Shown: positions 1-8,341, counted from the first letter of the stretch. The stretch: 9,909 bases of DNA from Pseudomonadota bacterium (GCA_016195205.1 JACQAB010000148.1:1-9909), one strand, 5' to 3'. Made by a program: numbers and translations. The notes: generated by a model from the letters alone, not told the origin.

Positions 1-542
1 CTGAGCAAGATATAGGCGTGGTGATCCACGCGCATGGGCATGAACTGGAAAATCAACTGCGTGCAGAGCGGTACGAAGAAGCAAATCAGCGGCGCGCGGG
101 CCTTGCCCATCAAAGGGCGGGCTATTTCGCGCATCAAAAACAGTAACAGCCCAAGCAAAACCGGCGGCCAAAGGAAGGCGGTAAGCATGGCTAGGCTTTG
201 CGCTTCCGCTTGCCACCGGAAAAAGATGGCCAGCATGCGCAAAACAAAAAAGAAACCCGCCAGGGGAATATCGGGCAGCCGTCCCCAATGCATGGTGATC
301 AGGTGCTGGGGGTAAAGGCGCGGAAGGTGAAGATCAAACCAGCTTTGCCCACCCACCCAGTTCAGCATCTGAACCAGGCGCATGTAATCGTCGGTATCGG
401 GCAGGGTCCAGCGGTTGAAGTGACTGTCGTGGTTGTAAACAACCGACAACACCGCGTACAGCAGTACGATCCACGGGGTGGTGCGGAAGGGCGGGCGGAA
501 AGCATCCGCGAAAAAGTTGAGAAGCGTGCGTGACCAGGACAA
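1..542 (-). CDS. Multi-pass membrane protein, N-terminal part, possible GT-C type glycosyltransferase
   Basis: This reading frame stays open for about 180 codons and runs off the left edge. I do not recognise the protein with certainty. A first membrane segment lies near residues 23-36, followed by an acidic loop with the motif DTDDYMR (49-55), then MHWGRLPD (84-91). Further hydrophobic segments lie at about 94-108, 117-137 and 150-167, and RVDHHAY follows at 171-177. An acidic D-x-D and D-D-Y-x-R motif directly after the first membrane helix resembles the first external loop of GT-C enzymes such as STT3/PglB, so a lipid-linked sugar transferase is plausible; this is inference. The only start upstream of the first helix is TTG at 542, after an in-frame TAA. 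It has no evident Shine-Dalgarno, because an inverted repeat lies directly upstream. In many alphaproteobacteria folP/glmM follow ftsH, so this neighbour differs. Confidence 0.75.
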   Translation of the reverse strand, partial: MSWSRTLLNFFADAFRPPFRTTPWIVLLYAVLSVVYNHDSHFNRWTLPDTDDYMRLVQMLNWVGGQSWFDLHLPRLYPQHLITMHWGRLPDIPLAGFFFVLRMLAIFFRWQAEAQSLAMLTAFLWPPVLLGLLLFLMREIARPLMGKARAPLICFFVPLCTQLIFQFMPMRVDHHAYILL

Positions 543-545
543 GAG

Positions 546-649
546 AGGGACTTAGGGGCTAAGGGACTGAGGGATTAAGAAGATAAAAGGAATTTGAGAG
601 ACGGGCTATCTGATTCCAGGCTCCTTAGCCGCTTAGCCCCTAAGCCCCT
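546..649. repeat. Inverted repeat with degenerate octamer arms downstream of ftsH
   Basis: Two arms, 546-572 and 623-649, are inverted copies matching at 23 of 27 positions. They share a perfect 13-bp core, CTTAGGGGCTAAG at 551-563 and its complement at 632-644. Each arm reads as a run of degenerate 8-base units (CCCTTAGC, CCCTAAGT, CCCTCAGT on the minus strand). The core is itself nearly palindromic. The intervening loop of about 50 bases is A-rich. A transcript leaving ftsH would fold this into a long stem. No U-tract follows, so it is not a canonical intrinsic terminator. It fills almost the entire gap between ftsH and the next gene. Confidence 0.85.
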
Positions 650-651
650 TT

Positions 652-2571
<1,920 letters not shown>

Positions 2572-2616
2572 CGTTCTGCCCCCAAGAAGGTGTTAACACA
2601 TAGTGCCCGACAAAGA

Positions 2617-4011
2617 TTAAGCAACGCCAAAAAGGCTTTCATGGGCCATTATAAAGGATGAAGGCATAAAAGGCTTAACAAAAAACCCATGCCGGGGAGA
2701 AAACACCGCAGTTACAACAGCTTGTGCAGATGGGAGCGGGTTTTCCAGGGCAAAATCGGGAAGCATAAAAAGTTCGGAATCGCGAAAAATGCCGGGCAAT
2801 CCTTCACGCATCGTGGCGGGTAATTGCGCTAGGCGCGCCGCGCCCTTTTTTTCCAGAACATGCCGGCTGACATGACCAAGCCGCCGCACGGTTGCACCAT
2901 CGAGCGTGGCTTCGTTCGGAAAATGGAAAACAAAACGGTTGTCCCAACGCCGATAGGGCGTGAAGGAAGAAAGCGGCGCTTCGTCTTCAATCAAGCCCGC
3001 TTCGCGCATGAGAAGAACAGTTTCCTGCCGCAATTGAATGTGACAGCCGCCCAGCGTCTGTTGCACTCCCTGGCTTTGCGCCAAATGCGCGCAAAGCCGG
3101 CTTAAGGAATCGCCGCGCGGCGGATATTCACCGCCACCCACGGCGACCAAAGCCCGGCTTAGCGTACGCAGGCGCATAGGCCCTTCCTGCGCCAGCCAGG
3201 CGGGATAGGAAAGGCTGGCCACGCCATAGGCATTCACGGTGGCGTGGGCTTTCAGCCAGTCATTGCAGGCGGTTTCCAGATAGGCGCGGGCCAACCCCGC
3301 CTCGCGGGCGATGTCAGCCAGCTTGTTCACGCTTAAGCCGGCGCGGGACAGCGCCTCGCGCTTGGAACGCAGCTTGGCGCGGGTGAAGCGTTCCCAATCG
3401 TTCGACGGATCACGCAAAAATTCAAATTCTTGCGCCCGACAGGTTGCTTCAAGCCTGGATTTTCGCACCGGAAGCAGGGGGCGCACCAGCAGGATACCTT
3501 CCTGCTCGCGTTTCACGGCCATGCCGGCCAGGCCGTCGATGCCGGTCGAGCGCGACAGGCGCATCAGAATGGTTTCGGCCTGGTCGTCGGCATGGTGCGC
3601 AAGAAAAAGATGGGCGATGCCCTGCTGGCGGCAGGCCTCAAGCAGCAGGTCATAGCGCGCGCGGCGCGCCGAGGCGTGAATGGCGCTTTGTGGTGGCCCT
3701 TCGTGTGTCCAGGTGAGGATAACGTGGGGAATATTCTTCGAAGTAAGCTGCCCCCCCACCTGGCGAGCTTCCTCACCCGAACCTTCACGCAGGCGATGAT
3801 CGATGATCAGGGCCAGAAGCTTTCCCTGCCGTTTTTGCAGCCAAACATCAAGCAGAAGGGCCAGGGCAGTGCTGTCGGGCCCGCCCGATACGGCCACGGC
3901 GAAATGGGGGTTTTCAATATTCCACGGGCCGCACGCCTCCATCAAACCTTCGAATTCCGCTTCTCGAAGAGGTTCAGGATTCGAGGGGAAAGGCTGTTTG
4001 ATGGCATTCAT
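2617..4011 (-). CDS. tilS: tRNA(Ile)-lysidine synthetase TilS
   Basis: TilS joins lysine to the wobble cytidine 34 of the CAU-anticodon isoleucine tRNA using ATP. The tRNA is thereby converted from AUG to AUA decoding and from Met to Ile charging, an essential cytoplasmic step. The 464-residue protein carries the N-type ATP pyrophosphatase (PP-loop) signature SGGPDS at 42-47 and the family motif HHADDQAET at 139-147, followed by RLSRSTGIDGLAGM. The remaining two thirds correspond to the less conserved tRNA-binding C-terminal region; length is normal for the family. The ATG start overlaps the TGA stop of cpoB as ATGA, which suggests translational coupling. No strong Shine-Dalgarno is seen. The TAA stop lies 45 bases before ftsH, a neighbour order common in alphaproteobacteria. 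Confidence 0.95.
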   Translation of the reverse strand: MNAIKQPFPSNPEPLREAEFEGLMEACGPWNIENPHFAVAVSGGPDSTALALLLDVWLQKRQGKLLALIIDHRLREGSGEEARQVGGQLTSKNIPHVILTWTHEGPPQSAIHASARRARYDLLLEACRQQGIAHLFLAHHADDQAETILMRLSRSTGIDGLAGMAVKREQEGILLVRPLLPVRKSRLEATCRAQEFEFLRDPSNDWERFTRAKLRSKREALSRAGLSVNKLADIAREAGLARAYLETACNDWLKAHATVNAYGVASLSYPAWLAQEGPMRLRTLSRALVAVGGGEYPPRGDSLSRLCAHLAQSQGVQQTLGGCHIQLRQETVLLMREAGLIEDEAPLSSFTPYRRWDNRFVFHFPNEATLDGATVRRLGHVSRHVLEKKGAARLAQLPATMREGLPGIFRDSELFMLPDFALENPLPSAQAVVTAVFSPRHGFFVKPFMPSSFIMAHESLFGVA

Positions 4012-4907
4012 GTACAGGCGAGGTTTTTCTTTTCCTGTTCGGCGCGGTTGCGAATGATGGCGGAAGCGTTAGGGAAGCGCTGCTTCAGCGCGGCCAGGGT
4101 GTCGCAGGCGTCTTTCTTCTTGTCGATCGACCCCAGCGACATGGCCAGCTTCAGCAGATTGTCGGGCGCCTTCGTGCCCTTGGGAAAATTCTGGAAGCCC
4201 TCGGCGAAAGTGACGGCAGCTTCCTGAAACTTGCCACGGACATAATAGGTTTCCCCCAGCCAGTAATGCGCGTTCTCGGCCAGTTTGTGCTTGGGAAAAT
4301 TTTTTAGAAAATCATGCAGGCGGCTTTCGGCCTCGTCATAACGGGCCTGACGTAGCGACTGAAACGCCTGATCATACAAGGCTTGTGGATCGCCGGGCGG
4401 AGGCCCCTGCGATGAAAGCGTGCCCAAAACATGCGGGCTGGGTTCTGCCAGGGGTTCCGGCGCGTCAATCGCACCCTGCACCTGCGTGGGGGGCGGCGAC
4501 CCCGGTGTGGGCATGGTGGTAATGGGTGACGGAGAAGAAGGAGGAATGCCTACCGGCGAAGCGATGGGCGCCGAAGGGCGGGGCGACGACTCCTGCGCCC
4601 CCACGCGCTGCTCCAGCATGTGGAAGCGCCCATCCATATCGGCATTCATGCGCTGTATATTCTGCTGTAACTGATTGTTCAGGTATTGCACGCGTTCCAG
4701 CTCGCCGGTCACGTTGCGCAACTGGGTTTCCAGCGCGTTGAGGCGCATCTGAAGATCGGTGGCCGAAACTTGCGGCATGGGGGGCGCCAGCGCCATGGGC
4801 GGCCCGCCAGGCCGGATATCTTCCTGAGCCGGGGCGGCTGCGGGAAGCAGGGCAAGGAAAAAAGCCGCAAGCAGAAGGTGCAAACGCACCGTGGGGGTTA
4901 GGAACAT
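4008..4907 (-). CDS. cpoB: Tol-Pal system protein CpoB (YbgF), periplasmic TPR protein
   Basis: CpoB is a periplasmic protein that interacts with TolA and, in E. coli, coordinates peptidoglycan synthesis with outer-membrane constriction. The 299-residue product has a Sec signal peptide ending at APA|Q (about residue 27). An N-terminal coiled coil follows at about 48-103 (for example RLNALETQLRNVTGELERVQ), which in the family drives trimer formation. A Pro/Ser-rich linker spans about 108-172. Three TPR-like helical repeats follow at about 174-207, 210-244 and 247-281, with the typical spacing of TPR residues (ALYDQAFQSL..YDEAESRLHDFLKNFP). The ATG start is preceded by GAAGG. It is separated from pal by an intrinsic terminator, so it may need its own promoter or read-through. 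Its stop overlaps the tilS start by four bases. Confidence 0.93.
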   Translation of the reverse strand: MFLTPTVRLHLLLAAFFLALLPAAAPAQEDIRPGGPPMALAPPMPQVSATDLQMRLNALETQLRNVTGELERVQYLNNQLQQNIQRMNADMDGRFHMLEQRVGAQESSPRPSAPIASPVGIPPSSPSPITTMPTPGSPPPTQVQGAIDAPEPLAEPSPHVLGTLSSQGPPPGDPQALYDQAFQSLRQARYDEAESRLHDFLKNFPKHKLAENAHYWLGETYYVRGKFQEAAVTFAEGFQNFPKGTKAPDNLLKLAMSLGSIDKKKDACDTLAALKQRFPNASAIIRNRAEQEKKNLACT

Positions 4908-4962
4908 GGGAAACCTTCAGAAGTTAAGCGTTCGCCGTAAAGACCCGTGGATCATGTCAAAA

Positions 4963-5010
4963 AACACATAAAAAAAGAAGGCGCGGGAGAATGAACCCAC
5001 CGCGCCTTCT
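4963..5010 (-). terminator. Rho-independent terminator after pal
   Basis: A perfect 11-bp GC-rich inverted repeat (AGAAGGCGCGG at 4976-4986 and its complement at 5000-5010) encloses a 13-base loop. On the minus strand it is followed directly by a run of Ts, with a second T-run after ATGTG. It begins 22 bases after the pal stop, the expected place for termination of the tolQRAB-pal transcript. It separates the Tol-Pal core genes from cpoB-tilS-ftsH. Confidence 0.9.
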
Positions 5011-5031
5011 GTAAACAGCTAATAACGGCGC

Positions 5032-5553
5032 TTACTTGATCGTCGTCACCGCGCGGCGGTTCTTTGCCCAGGCGTCTTCATTGCTGCCCGTGACTTCAGG
5101 ACGCTCTTTGCCATACGAGATGGTTTCTACGCGGTTGGCGGCGACCCCTGCAGCGACAAGATAGCTTTTGGCGGCGTCGGCGCGCTTCTGGCCCAGGGCC
5201 AGGTTGTATTCACGCGTGCCGCGCTCGTCGCAATGGCCTTCGACGGTGACATTCACCGAGCCGTATTGCTTGAGCCACTGAGCCTGGCGATCAAGCGTGG
5301 CCTGGTCTTCCGGAGTCAATTCCGAGGAATCAAAGCCGTAGAAAACATGGTCGCCGATGTTATCGACAAAATCTTCGGCCGAGCCGGGTTTGGCATTCGG
5401 ATTTTTCAGCGCTTCAGCGCCCACGCCGGAGCCGCTGCTGCCACCCATCGTGCTGCCGGAGCTGTTCGCAGTTCCGGTTGAACCATTCGGGGTCGATTCA
5501 CAGGCCGCAACCAGCAGCAGTGCCGCCATAAGGCTTGCCATCTTTAAGCGCAT
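5032..5553 (-). CDS. pal: Peptidoglycan-associated lipoprotein Pal
   Basis: Pal is an outer-membrane lipoprotein that binds peptidoglycan and, alternately, TolB, tethering the outer membrane to the wall at the division site. The 173-residue precursor has a lipoprotein signal with lipobox LVAAC, so Cys18 should be lipidated. A flexible Ser/Gly-rich linker (about 20-58) follows, then an OmpA-like domain (about 64-173). That domain carries the diagnostic segment GHCDERGTREYNLALGQKRA (106-125) and a C-terminal NRR (165-167), both typical of the peptidoglycan-peptide binding fold. Length is normal. The ATG start has a good Shine-Dalgarno AAGGAG at 5567-5562, eight bases upstream. A terminator follows the gene. 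Confidence 0.97.
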   Translation of the reverse strand: MRLKMASLMAALLLVAACESTPNGSTGTANSSGSTMGGSSGSGVGAEALKNPNAKPGSAEDFVDNIGDHVFYGFDSSELTPEDQATLDRQAQWLKQYGSVNVTVEGHCDERGTREYNLALGQKRADAAKSYLVAAGVAANRVETISYGKERPEVTGSNEDAWAKNRRAVTTIK

Positions 5554-5838
5554 TTTTGATTCTCCTTGTTATGGGCTTTTAAGCCCTTTTTGCGTCGTTA
5601 TGGGCGAAGGCAGAGCCGTTCGCTTCGGCCCATTCCTCATAGCAAAAAGACATGGACAGGAATAGCGGCAAAAACAAGTCTGGAGTTGAGAAATAATGTG
5701 TCCTTACGGATAGCTTATAAGAACATTGTGAATACGAAACGTAAAGATGTGATTGGCGGCGATAACAGCTATGAAGCTTTCGCGTCATCGGTTGTGATGA
5801 GCCATCACTTTAATGGTTCAAGAGTCGGCGTTGAAAAA
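5554..5838. other. 285-bp tolB-pal intergenic gap, no gene seen
   Basis: This is the longest gene-free stretch in the window. I see no convincing coding frame: the short frames have odd composition and no recognisable domain. It holds a short palindrome GGGCTTTTAAGCCC (5573-5586) just upstream of the pal Shine-Dalgarno, a 9-bp direct repeat GTTATGGGC (5568-5576 and 5597-5605), and an imperfect hairpin near 5602-5632. The middle (about 5690-5750) is A/T-rich, with TATAAG-like text on the minus strand that could belong to a pal promoter, but no matching -35 element is clear. Confidence 0.6.
5562..5567 (-). promoter_or_regulatory. Shine-Dalgarno of pal
   Basis: AAGGAG on the minus strand lies eight bases before the pal ATG and fixes the start of the lipoprotein signal. 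A small GGGCTT/AAGCCC hairpin lies immediately upstream of it in the mRNA. Confidence 0.8.
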
Positions 5839-7464
5839 TCAGGGAATCAGCGGCGACCAGGCGGGATCGGAACCATCAAGCGGGGTCACTAGTTCGCGCT
5901 CGTTGTGGCCGGTGATGTCGATCGAATACAGCCTTGACGTTTTGCCGCCCGCGCCCGGCCGTTCCTTGAAATAGATCAGCACGCGGCCGTTCGGCGCCCA
6001 GGTGGGGCCTTCGGCGTGAAAGGCCGAGGTAAGAATGCGTTCACCGCTGCCGTCGGGACGCATGATGCCGATGGAAAACTCTCCACCGCTCTGCTTGGTA
6101 AAGGCGATGTAGTCACCACGCGGCGACCATACTGGCGTACCGTATTTCCCTGAGCCGAAGGTGATGCGGTGCAGATTGCCGCCACTGGCGTCCATCACAT
6201 AAACCTGCTGGCTGCCGCCACGGTCGGATTCAAACGTGATCTGCCCGCCATTGGGTGAGAAAGACGGCGCGGTGTTGATGGAAGGGTGGTTGGTGAGGCG
6301 CGAGACCTGGCGCGTGCGCAGATCCATCACGAAAATATTGCTGTCGCCACCCTGCTCGATCAGGCTGAAAATCACTTTCTTGCCGTCGGGCGAGAAGCGC
6401 GGCGCGAAGGTCATGCCCGGAAAATCCCCCAGGGCTTCCTGGCGTCCGCTGTCGATGTTGAACAGGTACACGCGCGGCCGGTTGTTGTAGTAGGCGAGGT
6501 AGGTAATTTCCTGAAGCGTGGGCGAAAAGCGCGGGGTGAGGATCAGCGTACGCCCGTCGGTAAGGAAGCGGTGATTGGCGCCGTCCTGGTCCATGATCGA
6601 CAGGCGCTTCATGCGGTGGTTTTCCGGTCCGGATTCCGAAATATAAACGATGCGCGTGTCGAAATAGCCGTCTTCGCCGGTAATGCGCTTGTAAATGGCG
6701 TCGGCGATGATGTGGGCGATGCGCCGCCAGTTCTGCGGCACGGTGAAATAGGCCATGCCGGTCATCTGCTGCTCGGCGAAGATGTCCCACAGGCGGAACT
6801 CCACGCGCAGGCGGCCGTCGCTTTGCGGCACAACCACGCCACTGACCAAAGCCTGGGCATTAATCACGCGCCAGTCGGCAAAGCGCGGGCTGGCCTGTAG
6901 GCTTTCGCTGTCCTGAACGAAGCTGTGCGGATCCAGCGGGGCGAACAAGCCCGAGCGCTCCAGATCCTGCGAAATCACCTGTACCAGGTTTTCGGCGGCT
7001 TTGGCGGCGTTGCCGTCCCGGCCAAGAAAAGGCGAAATGGCAATGGGAATGGGTTCCACTACGCCTTGGGTGACATCCACTTTCAAAAGGGCGTGAGCAG
7101 GTTGGGCAAAAAAAGCTAGGATGAGAAATAGAGGGAATATAAAAAGGGAAGAGAAGCCTCTCAGCTTTGCGAAACTGAATTCCCCTCCCCTGGGGGGAGG
7201 GGTTAGGGGAGGGGTTGCCAGAAGAAACAGGTTATCTTTTGGCTTGAACCCCTCACCAGCAAAAACCAAGGGCTTAGCGCGCCACCGTGCCTGTGGTAAT
7301 TGCTTCGCTGGCGCGCTAAGCCCAGGTTTTTGCAACCTCCCGCCTCCGCTTACGCTCCGGCGCGGCGAGCGCGCCCGGCCCGCCGTAGCCGAAGGCGTAG
7401 GCGGCTCCCCCAAGGGGAGAGGAAAGTTTTGATTAGCTGAAAGATTGTCAAAAATCGCGGTCAT
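5839..7464 (-). CDS. tolB: Tol-Pal system protein TolB, with an in-frame repeat insertion near the N-terminus
   Basis: TolB is the periplasmic protein that binds Pal through its beta-propeller and is pulled by TolA through its N-terminus. With the start at 7464 the product has 541 residues, about 100 more than usual. The excess is explained by 81 codons (residues about 15-95) encoded by a palindromic element, with low-complexity text such as TPPLTPPPRGGE. After it come KLR, a hydrophobic signal core (about 104-120) and an AHA|L cleavage site near 125. The mature protein has the TolB N-terminal domain (about 126-265) and a WD40-like PD40 propeller (about 268-541) with repeated PRFSPDGKKVIF-type blades, ending in DPAWSP. 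The ATG at 7464 shares one base with the tolA stop (TGATG) and has AAGGA nine bases upstream. The frame has no other ATG, GTG or TTG between the element and the signal core. A longer frame from 7509 overlaps tolA and is less likely. Confidence 0.93.
   Translation of the reverse strand: MTAIFDNLSANQNFPLPLGEPPTPSATAGRARSPRRSVSGGGRLQKPGLSAPAKQLPQARWRAKPLVFAGEGFKPKDNLFLLATPPLTPPPRGGEFSFAKLRGFSSLFIFPLFLILAFFAQPAHALLKVDVTQGVVEPIPIAISPFLGRDGNAAKAAENLVQVISQDLERSGLFAPLDPHSFVQDSESLQASPRFADWRVINAQALVSGVVVPQSDGRLRVEFRLWDIFAEQQMTGMAYFTVPQNWRRIAHIIADAIYKRITGEDGYFDTRIVYISESGPENHRMKRLSIMDQDGANHRFLTDGRTLILTPRFSPTLQEITYLAYYNNRPRVYLFNIDSGRQEALGDFPGMTFAPRFSPDGKKVIFSLIEQGGDSNIFVMDLRTRQVSRLTNHPSINTAPSFSPNGGQITFESDRGGSQQVYVMDASGGNLHRITFGSGKYGTPVWSPRGDYIAFTKQSGGEFSIGIMRPDGSGERILTSAFHAEGPTWAPNGRVLIYFKERPGAGGKTSRLYSIDITGHNERELVTPLDGSDPAWSPLIP
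7181..7423. mobile_element. 243-bp palindromic MITE-like element inserted in frame in tolB
   Basis: The ends form imperfect terminal inverted repeats of 20 bp, matching at 17 of 20 (TCCCCTCCCCTGGGGGGAGG at 7181-7200 against the complement of 7404-7423). Each terminus is itself a small C/G palindrome. Inside lies a long inverted repeat, 7259-7284 against 7309-7333, with a perfect 15-bp core (GGGCTTAGCGCGCCA at 7270-7284) and a 24-base loop. A second hairpin, CGCCGTAGCCGAAGGCGTAGGCG, lies near 7381-7403. The element is 243 bp, a multiple of three, and has no stop in the tolB frame. No transposase is encoded. No clear target duplication is visible. The family name is unknown to me; behaviour resembles the in-frame palindromic elements of Rickettsia. 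Confidence 0.82.
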
Positions 7465-8252
7465 CAGAGCATGTCCTTGGGATTGAAGGTGATCAGCGTG
7501 TCTTGCCATTGTTGGTATTTTTCCGGCGGCAAGGCAAGGGGGCTGCAGCGCGGGTTATAAAGAGCGCGTAAAGCCGACTCGGCAAAGCTGCGAAAAAAGG
7601 GATCCGTCGCCATGCGCGCCTGGTCCACCACCACGGCGGTGCGCACCGTGCGGTCGGCATTAATCGAGATGTAGATATCGACCGACATATTCTGAACATC
7701 GCGCGCGCCCACCGGCACATTCCAACACTGAGCCAGCTGACGGCGCAGGGCATCCTCCTCGCTGGTGGTAAGGCGCTCAGCCGTAGCAGGAACTTGTGGC
7801 GTCGTGGGGGCGGGCGCGGGCTCTGTTTGTGGCGTGGGCTGTTCCTGCGGCGGGGTTTTCTCCTGCTGTTTCATTTTGGAAACATTTTTCAGGATGCTGG
7901 CCAGCGCATCCTGTTTTGGCGGTTCAGGCTTGGGCGGTGTCGGTTTGGGAATGGGTAACGGCTCGGCCTTTTCTTCCGCTTTATTGGCCTGTGGTTTTGA
8001 TTCAGGTTCCGGCGCGGGCGGCGGCTTGGGCGGCTCAGGCGGTTTCGGAGGTTCGGGCTTGGGTTCCGGTTTTGGCTCGGCTTTTTCGGGCGGAGCTTTT
8101 TTTACGGCGGTGACGTCGGCCAGATCGGCGATGTCGACCGGGATGATCTGCATCGGTTCTGGGATCGGCCGCGGAAAGCGCGGCAAGCCAAGCCAGACCA
8201 CCAGAAACAGCAGCAGATGCAAAAGCGTGGAAAGGATGAGGTATTTTCTCAT
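7464..8252 (-). CDS. tolA: TolA, inner-membrane anchored arm of the Tol-Pal system
   Basis: TolA spans the periplasm and transmits energy from TolQ/TolR to TolB and Pal. The 262-residue protein has an N-terminal membrane anchor (about 5-23). A long Lys/Pro/Glu-rich region with KPEPKPEPPKPPEPPKPP follows (about 53-115), then a short charged helix-prone stretch (116-132), a second Pro/Gln/Thr linker (133-160) and a C-terminal TonB/TolA-like domain (about 163-262). Within the last, QLAQCWNVP and LYNPRCSPLALPPEKYQQW are typical. Cys176 and Cys236 may form a disulfide. Unlike the long helical domain II of E. coli TolA, the linker here is short and TonB-like; synteny decides for TolA. No Shine-Dalgarno is visible before the ATG, because an inverted repeat ends four bases upstream. 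Its stop shares one base with the tolB start. Confidence 0.95.
   Translation of the reverse strand: MRKYLILSTLLHLLLFLVVWLGLPRFPRPIPEPMQIIPVDIADLADVTAVKKAPPEKAEPKPEPKPEPPKPPEPPKPPPAPEPESKPQANKAEEKAEPLPIPKPTPPKPEPPKQDALASILKNVSKMKQQEKTPPQEQPTPQTEPAPAPTTPQVPATAERLTTSEEDALRRQLAQCWNVPVGARDVQNMSVDIYISINADRTVRTAVVVDQARMATDPFFRSFAESALRALYNPRCSPLALPPEKYQQWQDTLITFNPKDML
7474..7478 (-). promoter_or_regulatory. Shine-Dalgarno deciding the tolB start
   Basis: AAGGA on the minus strand lies inside the end of tolA, nine bases before the ATG at 7464. It supports that ATG, upstream of the inserted element, as the tolB start rather than the longer frame from 7509. Confidence 0.7.
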
Positions 8253-8256
8253 TTTC

Positions 8257-8341
8257 AGACGGCAGTCGACAGTAGACAGTGGACAGAATAGAAAAATTTT
8301 TGAGAACTATTTTTCCGTTGTCTGTCCACTGTCGTCTGTCT
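8257..8341. repeat. Inverted repeat with heptamer arms between tolR and tolA
   Basis: A perfect 13-bp inverted repeat (GACAGTGGACAGA at 8275-8287 against 8321-8333) encloses an A/T-rich loop of 33 bases, in which GAAAAAT/ATTTTTC can extend the stem. The left arm is a run of degenerate 7-base units (CAGTCGA, CAGTAGA, CAGTGGA), and the right arm shows the same period in inverted orientation (GACAGAC, GACAGTG, GACAGAC). The right arm reaches into the tolR stop codon and the left arm ends four bases before the tolA ATG, so it occupies the entire junction. A terminator role is unlikely inside this operon. Confidence 0.85.

Noticed and set aside
3430..4227. Plus-strand open frame (265 codons) opposite tilS and cpoB
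   Set aside because: It mirrors two well-supported genes, crosses their junction and has no recognisable motif.
4927..4960. Sigma-70 type promoter for cpoB starting with TTGACA at 4960-4955
   Set aside because: The -35 match is perfect, but the hexamer at the right spacing is GC-rich and unlike a -10 box, so it was not called.
5573..5591. GGGCTTTTAAGCCC followed by five Ts on the plus strand as a terminator
   Set aside because: The stem is only 5-6 bp, there is no plus-strand gene to terminate, and on the minus strand the T-run is on the wrong side.
5579..5788. Minus-strand 69-codon frame in the tolB-pal gap
   Set aside because: No Shine-Dalgarno, Cys/Tyr/Ser-rich composition unlike its neighbours, no motif. 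It overlaps the likely 5' region of pal.
7465..7509. Longer TolB start at 7509
   Set aside because: It would extend 45 bases into tolA, while the ATG at 7464 has AAGGA nine bases upstream and the typical TGATG overlap.
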